This document shows, piece by piece, positions 35,701 to 46,465 of a stretch of 64,000 nt of DNA (positions are counted from its first letter, which is position 1; every line of letters begins with the position of its first letter). Position numbers and translations under genes: made by a program. The notes beneath the pieces were generated by a model. It was not told where the DNA came from, did not search any database, and worked only from the letters and a program-made list of their open reading frames with translations. This DNA comes from Takakia lepidozioides (lineage: Eukaryota > Streptophyta > Takakiopsida > Takakiales > Takakiaceae), in assembly GCA_030704615.1 (NCBI GenBank), contig CM060731.1:90688756-90752755 (forward strand), in the 5' to 3' direction.

Positions 35701-38700
35701 GAACCTCTTTCAAGGCCTGGACATATTCTGTCTTGACTTCTTCCTTCTGGAACTTTTCTGTGTGCAACTTTCGAATTCAACATTTCACAGATCTCAAGGT
35801 GTTGAGAATACACCTTTTGATTTCAGTGCAGACAAGAAAGTGGTGAGAAGTACCAATATCAGTTCTATCAACCATCATTTTGGCACACTGGGGAAACAAC
35901 TCCTCCACTATGATATAATCCACGATGGACCGTTCCCCAGATTGGGCTTTCTCACGAGTCCACTCAGGATCTTCTTTCGACCTATTATTCAAGGTTAGAA
36001 GCTGACGTTTTTCCAGATTATTGATAAGTTGCTTGCCATTGGAATTGCTTGCCAAAAAGCCAATGACATCGTTTTGTCGTAGACCCTTGCCCACTCCGGA
36101 ATTGAAGTCGCCAAACAGCACCACGCAGCTTTTGGCGAGGAACTTAGCACACAAAGGCCTTATCCGTGTCAACACTAAGGGTTTCCCTCTGTAGGCATGT
36201 AGACACATCCCACAAAGAGGTCCTTTAGCCCTTACATCACCCTTGAGTTTCAGCCTCGGCCAGATACTGGATCATACTGAAGATCCTTGTTGATGATTTC
36301 ACAATTATCACATAAGAAATCAGGGACAGAAAACCCCACCACCTTTTTACCGCGCTTTGCAGAGGCTGTCTTGAGGGCACACATCTTTCGGTACCACTTA
36401 TAGCCATTGACATCCCAACCAGCTTGTCCAAAGTTTCCCATGTCTCCCCAGCATAAATATGAATACCATTTGCTTGAAGGACTTGTCCCACCTCAGCCAT
36501 ATGCATAAACTGTCCGTCTAGGTGGCTTTTGACTGCTCCTAGACGTCCTGCAATTCTGCATTGATGGGTCAATTTCATTGCGTGCAGGCTTTGGTCATCT
36601 TGGTAAAAGCTTTGAGGATTTGCATGCCATTGAGCATGCCATATCCTTCATTCACACGTTGATCAATCGCTGCATGTAGAGGCATGTCTGATTCACATGG
36701 TCTACTTGCATTGGCTTTTGGGCTTGGTTTTCCTGAAGTGTTGCCAACCTTAGTAGTCCATTCTAGGTCAACCTCTTCCAGGGCTTCAAACTGGTTGGAA
36801 ACTTTCAGTTTAAGGTCCCCTTCCTTGGCTGTCTTCGCTGAGGCCCCATTGAATCACCAATGTGTAAGATCGCTCTCCAACCAGTCAGGGGTCAAACTTC
36901 TCTGACATTATCACCTTCAAAGTACCTCTGTTACTGAGTCTTGAGATTGTGCCCTCAGCCAAATAATCCAAGCCTAAAAACTAAGCAAGTAGTTTTAAAG
37001 AACATGTCATCCATCGTGGGATTAACCCCAGAAACAGACATGAAGCTCTAGGTTTGGCATAAGTGACCAGTTCCCAGGAATCATCCTGGGGAGGACGGAC
37101 ATTATCATGGAAATTTTTGTTAGTTGCAGGCTATAGATTCAAACACAAGGGTATACCTTAGCCCAAGTGCCAAGGATGCAAGACAGGGCATGCAACTGCC
37201 CACCCTGAGAGGAAGGGCTGCCCCCAGGCGGTAGGGATCCACTTGTTGCCATTCAGAGATCAACACTCCAAAGGAGCTGCAGGGAATGGCCCACGTAGAC
37301 ATGTTCTAAAGAGGGAGAGGCCCCTTCTCTCCAACTAAATCCAGTGTCCATAGCAGAGAGAGGTTACTGTTGTCATATCAAGACAGGATATGACTGATTC
37401 ATACAAAATCAGTCAAGAATTTTAATGACATCATCTGCCTAAAACAGGCCCCATCATACTTTAAAGGCTCTTACTTATTTTCAGCTTACCTTCAGTCTGG
37501 GGGTGGTGGGTGGAAGTAGAGAACAAGTCTAATTTGGTTCGCAGAACCAGAGAAGTTTAACACCACAATGATGGTCCAGCACTAGATAAACAAGATTCCC
37601 ATATCAAATACTAACCAAGCCAAAGCCAAAGCTGCTGAACACATGTATTTCAGAGCTATGATAGATATATACCATACCATAGAGAATCAACCAACATATT
37701 GATGAATACCTTTCATGTGGTTTCCAAACTCTATGCTAAGCAACCAAACCTCATTCACAAGGTTGGAGAAGAGAGTCATTTGATAGCAACCACTCCTAGC
37801 TATCAAGGCCAAGGCGAAGCCTCACCTGGATCCGTCACAACCAACCAACAAACCAGCAGGTTAGTGATCCTTGTGGAACCCCTGGTACACGGCCTCGCCT
37901 AGTTATCCATGTCCACCATGAGAGACAAAGGAAACTGGACTAGTGCCTACATGACAAGCATAGCATTGCGGCATTACAACAACAAGATTATTGCAAAGGA
38001 AATAGTAAAGAGAACCTATTTGCTCATGCTCTCTACCTGGCTGTTCATTGAGGAAGAGGCCATTGACGTTGTCAATCTTCTCTTTTCCACTTGAGAGTGC
38101 CTTCCTTCTTTGAGATAAGCAGTCTGTGTTGGTTTTCTCTTTATCTACACTCTTGTAGTGTGGAAGGTGCAGGACAATGCTCATTTAATGGCCACCACCT
38201 AGGACCTTAGAAAATTAGATGGCATGTGGTGATTCTAGAGAGTCCCAACAATTTAAGGAGTCTCTAGCAGGCCATGACAGGTATCTAATTCGATCTTAAT
38301 ATCCAGAACCCTCATTACAAAGGATCTGCATAATTGAGTATTATGCCTCTGTTCATCCCATTGACAGAAAAACTAGAGTCACAAGTAGTGGACAAGGCCA
38401 ATAGATCAGAGAGAGAAATGAAATGAAATGAAATGGTACTTTATAAAGTCCGTGAGAGAATAGACAGCTCCTGATCAAACTAAAAATGATCTCACATAGA
38501 AACACATGGAGAGTGATAGCATATCACCATACAGCCTTTTCAGGCACCATCACTGACCCTCATAGTTTTTCAGTCCTCATCATGGCAGTATGAAGACACA
38601 TAGCTCATACCCCAATCCTATAAACTCCATTACAGTTTAGATATTCCTGACTTCTTAGTGGAAACATAGTAAAAAATGCAGATTTGTAAGGCATACAACT

Positions 38701-41700
38701 CTACTTAAGAGAGAGGGTGGGTGGGGATTATGTATACTCACCCCATTGGAACTGTTGGTGCCTACTTGGCAACCATTGACATAGTAACCTCACCCTAACC
38801 ACAAGGATGAGGGGGTGAGCTTAGTGACTTCACGACCAACAAACACTCTAACTTTCTCAACCCAGATCTGCCTCCATACCTCCCTTTACAAATCCTTACT
38901 GAGAAATCAGTTTTCAGGTGTTCTAAGTGGCAATCAGATGCACACTACGTAGGCCCTTCTCACAAACAGATCTGCCTCCTCACTTTCATATCCTAGGAAG
39001 CGACAGTAGAAGTAGAAAGAGCACTAGTGTCTGGGGGAATTTGCACCTACTCGAACTTTTCGAGGACATGCAAAAAGCAATAGAAATATCGTCGTTAATT
39101 CTTAGAGGTAACTCCTTTACATGTAAGTACAAGCTCAACCATTCAGAGCACAAACAACAGTAGATGTGTACAAAATCAACACACACAAACAAATTTGAGG
39201 TTAGAGATCAAAGCCTTCCCTTAGTCTCTTGCCCTTAGTAGCACATGTCCAGTTCATTCAATGGGAATCTTCATGGATGTACCATTCTCCTTGCCTTACC
39301 ACAGAATGTCCAAGCAGGTCAAAGAATGCCAAACTGCAAGCAATAGCAATGGAGTTGAAACTGAAGGCCGAGGCCCAAGAGTTTGCCGTGATTAGTGAGC
39401 AAGTTAGCTCTCTTCTTCCGCCATGACAGATCTCTAGGTTTCGTACTGGGGTGAAGTGAAAACAGTTGGCTTTGTATTCTTAAAACACTGAGTGATCAAA
39501 GTGTTATATAAAGGACGACTGTGTGTGCAAGTCATCAAGCGCTGCATCACATCCGAAGTTAGGACTGGTGACTATGGAGGTGTGTAGAGGAGTAAGAATG
39601 CAGCAGAGACTGGAAACAAGTTCAGGGAAGTTTTCTGCCTAACTTCATTTTCATCAGACAATTTCCTGGCAACAGACATGGCTTTGGACACTACAGCCTC
39701 TAAGTCAGATTTATCCAGCAGGGTCAAGACTTGCAGGCTTAGATTCAGATCCTTGAGAATCTCTTCTACTCTCTTCCACCAGGACTTAGTCTGTTTGACA
39801 GGGCGATCCTGCTTCCAAGATATACAGTCGATTAACTTAGGATACCTGATATTAGACATATGTTGCAGCTGACCCCACTATCTGACCTTAAATCCATCTC
39901 GTCAGGAGCTTAAGGAAGGGATGCCAAACTCACCCTGAACAGTCCCGTTGGCTGTTTTGGAGCATACTCAATGCAGTTGGCATGATTTTGCAGAGTTATA
40001 AGTACTCGTCTCGAGGTTGATCTGGAATCTACAGGTTGTTTCCATGAAGGCCAAGCTGGCTTTCGGAGAAACAGGGGCTGTGGGGATCATATCTTCACTC
40101 TAAGCCAGATTATCCAGGGAAGGAAAAAAGAAGGGAAACCTACTTTTGTCTTTTTCTTGGATGTCGAAAAGGCTTATGACACAGTGTGGAGAGATGGTCT
40201 ATGGCTCCGACTCTGGTCATCTGGGATCAAGGGAAAGATGTGGAGAGTGGTCCATAACTTGTATGCTCACACCAAAAGCTGCATCACTGTTAATGGACAG
40301 AAGTCTAACTTCTTTGGCATAGACCAACAAAACTCTCCCAAGAATCCACCGCTCTTTTGACTTCATTTCTTGCATTGCCAGAGCGAGACTGAAGATCTTG
40401 GAGTGAATGGACAAAGTGAGGGCTTGGAAGGCCTGGACATACTCAGCCTTGACCTCTTCATTTGGGAAATTTTCTATGCGCCACTTGCGAATCGAACATT
40501 TCACAGATCTCTAGTGTTGGGGAAACACCTTTTGATCTCAATCCAAACCAGGAATTGGTCAGAGGTACCGATATTAGTTCTGTCGATCAACACATTGGCA
40601 CACTGGGGAGACAAATTCTTGTCCACTATGATATAATCCACAATGGATTCCCAGTTTGGGCTTTCTCACGAGTCCGCTGCACTTGGTCTTCTTTGGACCT
40701 ATTATTCAAGGTCAAAAGCTGACGTTCTTCCAGACAGTTTATTAAGCGCTTCCATTAGAATTCAGCTCATCCTCACCAAAAGGCCCAATGGTATCATCCT
40801 GGGGAAGATCTTCACCCACCCGGGTATTAAGTCACACAATAAGACCACCTGATCTTTGGCAAGGAACATAGCACAGTCCAGCTTTATGTATTCAAAGGCT
40901 TTGTCTGCGTCAGCACTAAGGGTCCCCTCTGTGGGCATGTAAACACAACCCACAAAGAGGTCTTTCGTATTCATGCAGCCCTTCAATTTCAGTTTCAGCC
41001 AGAGGAAAGAGAAAGAGAGAAAGAGAATGTACTCATAAGACGTTGTTTGCCGTAGCCTTGTGGCCATTGACCCCACCCCAGTTTGAGCGGAACACAAAGG
41101 GACAGAACCTACCTCTGTCAGGGGCTGACGTTGGTAGTAAGACTTACCTTGGTATAAAACATTGATCCGGGTTTTCCAGATATCCTCTAGAAAGAGAGAA
41201 TGTACTCATAAGACGTTGTTTGCCGTAGCCTTGTGGCCATTGACCCCGCGCCCAGTTTGAGCAGAACACAAAGGGACAGAATCTACCTCTGTCAGGGGCT
41301 GACGTTGGTAGTAAGACTTACCTTGGTATAAAGCATTGATCCGGGTTTTCCAGATATCCTCTAGAAATCCCTTCACACGAGCATCAATCTGCTGTGTGTG
41401 GTTTGCCCAGTAACTAGGCCCCAGAAGGGCCTGGGCTTTTGGCTCAGCCTCGAGACTTTCAAAGTTGGTAAACAGAGGTACAGGCACTAGAAAGAGATTG
41501 TACTCATAAGACGTTGTTTGCCGTAGCCTTGTGGCCATTGACCCCGCGCCCAGTTTGAGCGGGAACAAAAGGGACAGAACCTACCTCTGTCAGGGGCTGA
41601 CGTTGGTAGTAAGACTTACCTCCATATATAGAATTAATCCGGGTTTTCCAGATATCCTCTAGAAATCCCTTCACACAAGCATCAATCTGCTGTGTGTGAT

Positions 41701-44700
41701 TTGCCCAAAAACTAGGCCTCAGGAGGGCCTGGGCTTTTGGCTCAGCCTCGAGACTTTCAAAGTTGGTAAACAGGGGTACAGGCACAATTCCCTTAATAGA
41801 TTTGAAGAGAGCGTCTCTTTGGTGAGAGAACCCCGGACAGTGTATCAGAAAATGAATACTGTCTTCAGATTGCCCACACAACGGGCAATTGCACTCTCCC
41901 TTTCCTCTCTGCTTCTGTTTGCTGTTCAAAGGTAGGCTTCCTGCCCTGAGTTTAAATTTCAGTCTAGTGCCGAGAGTGGGTAGACCCTTGAGGTCATCCA
42001 AGATGTCCTCCCCCATGTCACAGACTGGAAACAAGTTCAGGGAAGTTTTCTGCCTAACTTCATTTTCATCAGACAATCTCATGGCAACAGACATGGCTGA
42101 GGACACTACAGCCTCTAAGTCAGAATCGACTCTATATCTTGGAAACAGGACTGCCCTGTCAAACAGGCTAAGTCCTGGCAGAAGAGAGTAGAAGAGATCC
42201 TCAAGGACCTGGACCTGGATCCGCAAGTCTTGACCCTGCTGGATATCTGGTGTTGGGCATATGTTGCAGCTGACCCCACCATCTGACCTTGAATTCATCT
42301 CGTCGGGAGCTTAAGGACGGAATGCCAAACTCACCCCGAACAGCCACATTGGCTGTTTTGGAGCATGCTGACATACACTCCTTAAGCACCCCCACTTGAA
42401 TGGATTCTAGAGACTTAGCCTGGTTGGAGTTATCAACCCATATAGCAGATCCGTACTCCAAGGCAGGTCTAATAACGCGACAAAGCATGGTTTTCTTAAC
42501 CTCAGAGTTGACCCCTCTGCAGTGGAAAAATTTAGTGAGCCCCAGAGCTTTGCCCTTGCCAGTTTGAACAACTTTCCGGATATGTGCATCCCAATTACAA
42601 TTGGAGGAGAACTCAACGCCCAGGTAAGTGTAGGAAGGGAGGACCGGGATCTCTTGGCTACCCCACTGCCACTTAAGATCACTTCCTCCCTCTCCTCTGT
42701 CGTTGAATGCTACCACTGCACATTTGCTGACATTAGCCTCTAGCCCCCAAAGATCAAAGTATCTCTTCGCGAAATCAATCAACTCCTGGAGATTGGTTGG
42801 AGTCTCCCCTATGCCTGCGAAGTCATCCGCAAACATAAGGGCTGGTATGGTGGTATCACCCACCCTTAACCCAAATCCCTCACTTTCCACATCCTCGAGG
42901 AGTTGATTGATGAAAACATTGAAGAGCAGAGGGGAGAGAGTACATCCTTGAGCTACACCTTGGTCTATGTCAAAGAAGTTGGACTTCTGTCCGTTAACAG
43001 TGACACAGCTTTTGGTGTGAGCATACACAACTCTCCACATCTTTCCCTTGATCCCACAAGACCAGAGGCGGAACCATAGGCCATCTCTCCACACTGTGTC
43101 ATAAGCCTTTTTGACATCCAGGAAAAAGACATAAGTTTAGGGTTTAGGGTTTCTAGAGAGAGAACCCCTCAAGCCTCTCTTTTTCAGGTTTCCTAGTTCT
43201 GACTTTGGGCATTGACTACAGTAGACCAGCCAAGAGAGCAATGTACATTGACCAGATCATGTAGAAGGTGCACACATCCTCCAGTATGCTGCTGCTACGG
43301 GGCTTAGCACAAGATATCATGGATTAGTTTGCCATCAGATGTTCTTTTCGTTCACTAGGAACCTGGACATACCATGCAAGCCTAACCAACAGAGATGTAC
43401 AAGCAGCTCAAAATGCAACACTGGAGTTAGCCATATTCAAGGATAGAGAGAGAGCCAAGGGGATCAGGCAACTCGTGAGTGTTGTTACACAGAATTGGCC
43501 ACATTCAAGGAAAAAGAGAATGTACTCATGAGACTTTGCTTAACGTAGCCTTGCGGCCATAGACACCGCGCCCAGTTTGGACGGAAACAAAGAGAGAGAA
43601 AGAGAGAGAGATGGGGAGAACCTACCTAACCTATGTGGTTGAAATATATAGAGTCCAATTCATTCTAGAATGTCATTTTTCTCTTTCTGGACTCCATGAT
43701 GGGTGTCATTCCTCTGCCCTTACGACCAAAAAGGTCCATCAGCTCTCCTAGGCCCTCACACACAGATTTTTGACCAGGCAACGAAGCTCACAGCAGAGTG
43801 GTAAGAAAAAACAGGAGTAAAGTGCTATCCCCCCAGAGTTTGCCTGGCATTCTTGTCACTCTTGGTCAGTGGAATGCTCATAGTGTCAAATGGAGGAGGG
43901 GGTGATAGGACTCTATTAACACAATATTTACAGGTGCTTCAAAAGGTTTACTGCAACGTGCAGAAAATGACAACTCAGGAGCAATTGAACAACTGACAGA
44001 GGGCCGAAAGTGTTGCTCTTGCTCACAAGGTCGTCACAAAGAGAACGGAGGCAGCGGTCGAACTTGAACTGTGCTTCATCAGCAATTTTGAGGTGATCAA
44101 AACTACTGGCAAATGGTGTTGCAATAACAAGAAATCCTCTGCAAGCAGACACCAGAATCTTTTTTGTCATTCGTTTGTCAAAACCTAATGCAGTGAAAGG
44201 ATTGGTGAGAAACTCATTCTTGCAAGGGTGCATTCCTTGCCATTCCTGGCAACCATCGGAGTCCTTGCCTTCTCAGAGCCAGTTCTGTGGTTTCCACCCA
44301 CCAGCATACGGAACATTGGCCGCTCTCGTGCAAAGGCAGTGAGAATCAAGATACAGAGAATTGAGTAGTAATGAAAAAAGGTTGGTATAGAAAGCATGCT
44401 AGAAAGATGTTGATTTCATCACCGCTGCTCTAGATATGACACATGAAACTGTGATTGCACTGCCAGCACATTGGGCTTAGAAAGGGCAGAGGGAGAAAGA
44501 GCAGAGAGGCCCAAACACAAAGAGAGTGAGCTAACTTTCCACAAACAAGACCAAAGTACAGAAGGGTACCGTTCAGAAAGGCGCTCCAGGAAGAGACGGT
44601 ATGTGAGCTGTGGTGTGGCCCCAACAAAGACCCCTCCTATGAAATGCACAACGGCCACTGGGTCTCCCCTACTTGGCCGCAGCAGCCACGCCCCCTACAC

Positions 44701-46465
44701 TCCATAGATTAGCCTTCAACCGTTATTCCACAGTGAATTCCCTTGTGCACACTACATGAAATGCACTTGTCTAGCCCTTCTTGACTGCACTTACATCTAT
44801 TTGTCTTTAACACACTTAATTGCAAGGTGATGAAAAGGTATGAACAGGAACTGCTCTGGCAAATTTCTACAATTGCTACCGCCTTCAATTCCACCTGCCT
44901 TTCAGAGGTCGCCCTCGACAATGCAACACATCAAGAGTATGTGAAAAAAGACGTAAAGTGTTAGCTTGCTACGACTTGTTCAGACCTCTCCATGTGACAG
45001 AAAACCCTGAAGTAACAGTGGGAGTGGCCAAAGGAGTACCTGGATCTCTTTCCAACCGCCCACATCCCCAAAGCTGCCACGAGTCCGCATGGCTGTGTCA
45101 ACAATAACCCTAGGACCCGAAAAATCACACTTCAGCCTTCGTAGCACTTCCAAGAGAAAGATTATCTATGTGAGAGCCTAGAAATATCTGAGCTCACCTT
45201 TCAAGAGAATAGAAAGAAACTTTATAACATCCACAGGGTGCCCTGTGAGTCCAACAGAGGGAAGGATGAAGCCGAAGTACAAACCTCTTCAATCTCATCA
45301 AATGCAAGGAGCTTTTATTAGTCACAAATAGTGCCAAGATTCTGCCTACAGTATACAGTAACTGGAAGATGTGTTAGTGCTGCAAAGATCATCACACATG
45401 AGCTAAGCCGGCAAGTATATCATTTTCTCAACTGTGTTGTCACTCACTCGCCCTGAGATGAATGTAAAACGAGCGTTTTGAACCCATAGGCACAAGTTAT
45501 GACCCTCTTCTAAAAATTTGGAGCAAGAAATTCAGAAACATTTCCCATTTGCTGGCAAAATGTTTGTGGTCATTACCGCAAGACTTGCGGAGTTGACATT
45601 TTGATGTCTTCTAGCAAAGAGGTACAATCCTTGTGTACCTAATTCAGTCCTTCCTGAGATTGGTGGGGATCAAGCTCACTATCAGAGCTGATGATGGCCT
45701 CCTCTTTGCTATGGGATTCTCTTCTTCCATCTTGGGCCAAATAGTGCGAAGGTTACTACAATTTCGAGTAGTTTAAATGCATGTTCGACTTCTTACACTG
45801 CTCACAAGCAACTTGCACTTAACAAGGGTTAATCGTGGCTCTCTGGGGCGAAACAGCGAAGTGGCTCTCAGTTACGCCGGCTTAGGCTGGAGCCTTCTCT
45901 CTCTGGCTCTCTGGGGACTGACTTTGACTATGACCCAATAAGAACAAGAAATTCCTACAAATTCATGCTCAGTGTGACACGGACAGAGAGAAATGATTGG
46001 CCCAGACAGAGGGCAAGCAATACTGCAGGCCCCTGTACACGAGAGCTCAGTTTGTAATTCACTCATTCAAACGGACAGCATTGGCCAAGTAGCCGCAATG
46101 TACGGGTAAGGCAGAATTCAGCTCACTCCGATGCATTAGAGTCCCCGAGTATAATGAGAGCAACAATGCTACCTTTCAATCTGTCCATACAGCTGTGCAC
46201 TGTGCTGTTTTTTATGGCCATTGAGGTTAGACACCGCGCGTGGGACAGATGCCAGCGGTCTCCTGCTCCCCATGATCCGCTTATGTTGACGGTTCTCATG
46301 GCCACTCACTTCAATCTGCTGAAACGGTTTCAGTTTTGTGAACGCCACAGTACTGGGAAACCGAAGAGCGGCTAACACAGATAACTCTGTTGCACAGCCC
46401 TGTCGCGTGTAGCTGGAGCTGGAGCTTGCAACTGCCGCAGCAGATGCACGAAAAGCTAATTCCAT
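26701..46465 (-). CDS. DUF1350 family protein, predicted plastid alpha/beta-hydrolase-like (10 exons)
   Basis: Exons on the minus strand: 46465-46173, 45136-45040, 44694-44570, 44138-44027, 32718-32655, 32528-32473, 32018-31913, 31656-31511, 27465-27295 and 26910-26701. All introns are GT-AG, and all phases join into 459 codons plus a stop. Residues 1-60 are rich in Ala, Ser and basic residues, like a plastid transit peptide. Conserved-looking blocks are VVHFIGGVFVGATPQLTYRL (145-164), FLVIATPFASSFDHLKIADE (174-193), FGIGHSLGALVQLLIG (216-231), ARYAVQRKGNIIMSFNNK (232-249), VLPLMEQLPPLYIDLANGKD (302-321) and LLVKFKDDQIDET (344-356). GHSLG puts the probable nucleophile at Ser221. Asp350, Asp351 or Asp354 and His384 (LPGDH) are candidate partners. 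DUF1350 proteins occur in plants and algae, and their substrate is unknown to me. There is no internal stop, so this is the one clearly working host gene. Exon edges were chosen by splice signals and family continuity, not transcripts. Confidence 0.87.
27785..28425 (-). mobile_element. LINE 3' fragment in intron 8 (copy a)
   Basis: This minus-strand fragment covers the C-terminal end of the resident LINE family. It shares the CTCTCTGCATCTGTTCATTG and GCCCAGTTTGGGCGGAAC words with the better copies. It ends on a GA-rich tract next to GTGTACTCACAAGA (about 27790-27825). It is 5' truncated and frameshifted. Confidence 0.7.
28430..30475 (-). mobile_element. LINE copy b in intron 8, with internal deletion of the RT core
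   Basis: Read on the minus strand from about 30475: the end of the endonuclease domain (near DIGTSDHFLVWTEIKRC), the linker to the reverse transcriptase (LALQRLYKPKNCQQVQALR), then THYSTALTFADDFAGIGETP. The RT palm motifs A and B are missing, and the linker joins almost directly to the FADD motif C near 29755. After that come NVSKCSVVAFNDRGEGGGDL, YTYLRVEFSSNCNWDAHI, a C-terminal thumb region, and CxxC...HFLIHC near 28760. The 3' end abuts GAATGTACTCATGAGA at 28425. An abortive retrotransposition or later deletion produced the gap. Inactive. Confidence 0.8.
30545..31490 (-). mobile_element. LINE 3' fragment in intron 8 (copy c), next to exon 8
   Basis: This is a third copy in the same orientation, 5' truncated. 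It starts just inside the intron near a GA microsatellite (31473-31492) and ends at about 30545-30570 with a GAGAGGGATGTACTCATAAG junction. It contains the same thumb and C-terminal words as copy b, with many indels. Confidence 0.7.
33080..33705 (+). mobile_element. LINE C-terminal fragment, inverted (intron 4)
   Basis: Plus-strand frames resemble the LINE C-terminus. DEADLEVVVSKAM is at about 33095. APLFTNFENLEAEPKAPALL at about 33436 matches the minus-strand copies near 28.6 and 41.4 kb. The 3' end reads CATCTTATGAGTACTCATG near 33695. Numerous stops make it inactive. Confidence 0.65.
33960..36580 (-). mobile_element. LINE copy d: endonuclease plus 5' half of reverse transcriptase (intron 4)
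   Basis: From 36580 leftwards the minus strand encodes an APE-type endonuclease: LQANGIHIYAGETWETLDKL (near 36480), VVLFGDFNSGVG (36110), SIVDYIIVEELFP (35915) and GTSHHFLV (35850), where the usual SDH is SHH. Next come the linker, the RT N-terminus (WREGVVVNLYKRGDREEPGN, near 34930), GQAGFWRNTGCVDHIFTL and motif A (FFLDVKKAYE, near 34660). FADD is lost, and the copy ends near 33960 after the motif-E region. A tRNA-like SINE interrupts it at about 34185-34302. Frameshifts and the mutated catalytic His neighbourhood show it is dead. Confidence 0.8.
34185..34302 (-). mobile_element. tRNA-derived SINE inserted in LINE copy d
   Basis: On the minus strand, box A (TAGCGCAGTGGTAATGGGC, plus 34269-34287) is followed by an anticodon-like arm with stem ACCAC/GTGGT and a 7-base loop CTCGGAA, then box B (TGGGTTCAATACC, plus 34231-34243). 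The loop has T33 and a CGG triplet at 34-36, as in a proline tRNA. Compared with LINE copies at 29.6 and 42.7 kb, the LINE reading frame stops after NVSKC and resumes near GGGDLN. This places about 120 bp of foreign sequence between them. Confidence 0.65.
36581..39594. other. Intron 4 interior without recognised gene
   Basis: About 3 kb of intron sequence with only short frames. A GAAAT-unit microsatellite lies at about 38419-38440, and GA-rich tracts at 38410 and 38710. I see no LINE similarity and nothing else to report. Confidence 0.45.
39595..39965 (-). mobile_element. LINE fragment (thumb region), intron 4
   Basis: The minus strand encodes PVKQTKSWWKRVEEILKDLN and LTLLDKSDLEAVVSKAM, nearly identical to LINE copy b (29.0-29.2 kb). 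It is bounded sharply at about 39605. No catalytic part is present. Confidence 0.75.
39990..40332 (+). mobile_element. LINE fragment with RT motif A, plus orientation
   Basis: The plus strand encodes GQAGFRRNRGC, HIFTLSQIIQGRKKEGKPTF and FFLDVEKAYDTVWRDGLWL (motif A, near 40160), then CITVNGQKSNFFGIDQ. At 40332 it stops abruptly, just where the family continues with motif B. There it joins another LINE fragment in the opposite orientation, marking a rearrangement junction. Confidence 0.75.
40333..41015 (-). mobile_element. LINE endonuclease-to-linker fragment, minus orientation
   Basis: The minus strand gives an endonuclease piece (KGCMNTKDLFVGCVYMPTEG, near 40970) and a damaged GDFN region reading LLCDLIPG. 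DRTDIGTSDQFLVWIEIKRC-like sequence follows near 40560, then the start of the linker. It abuts the plus-oriented fragment at 40332. Confidence 0.65.
41016..41490 (-). mobile_element. Two tandem LINE 3' ends
   Basis: The 3' terminal LINE segment occurs at 41016-41192 and again at 41193-41490, head to tail in the same orientation. It includes GAATGTACTCATAAGACGTT, GGCCATTGACCCC and AGATATCCTCTAGAAA. A third copy follows at 41491. Each truncated copy stops at or soon after the CTCTAGAAA word and the next begins with a GA-rich tract. Repeated insertion at the end of an earlier copy explains this best. Confidence 0.8.
41491..43135 (-). mobile_element. LINE copy e: best-preserved reverse transcriptase half
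   Basis: From 43094 to about 42201 the minus strand has one open frame: MWRDGLWFRLW (just after motif A), GVAQGCTLSPLLFNVFINQL (motif B), ALMFADDFAGIG (motif C, FADD), NVSKCAVVAF (motif D) and YLGVEF (motif E). The thumb follows. The next frame (42298-41504) carries RLKFKLRAGSLPLNSKQKQR and CPLCGQSEDSIHFLIHCPGF, a CxxC...HxxxxC finger, then the C-terminus. The element is 5' truncated in motif A near 43130, directly beside a telomere-like word. A frame change near 42170-42240 prevents a continuous product. This is the reference copy for the others in the DUF1350 introns. Confidence 0.85.
43134..43158. repeat. Short TTTAGGG telomere-like repeat at LINE 5' junction
   Basis: Just beyond the truncated 5' end of LINE copy e the plus strand reads TTTAGGG twice plus TTTCTAG, within an intron. 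The unit matches the plant-type telomere repeat. The tract is short (2-3 units) and could be chance or filler DNA from end joining. Confidence 0.7.
43500..43620 (-). mobile_element. LINE 3' terminal fragment beside exon 4
   Basis: About 100 bp match the LINE 3' end (AGAGAATGTACTCATGAGAC, GCGGCCATAGACACC, CGCGCCCAGTTTGG). They are followed by a GAGA microsatellite. This is a 5'-truncated stub in minus orientation. Confidence 0.65.

Noticed and set aside
33080-36580. Twin-priming origin for the oppositely oriented LINE pieces
   Set aside because: Twin priming inverts the 5' part and places it upstream of the 3' part. Here the order is the reverse, so two independent insertions or a later inversion fit better.
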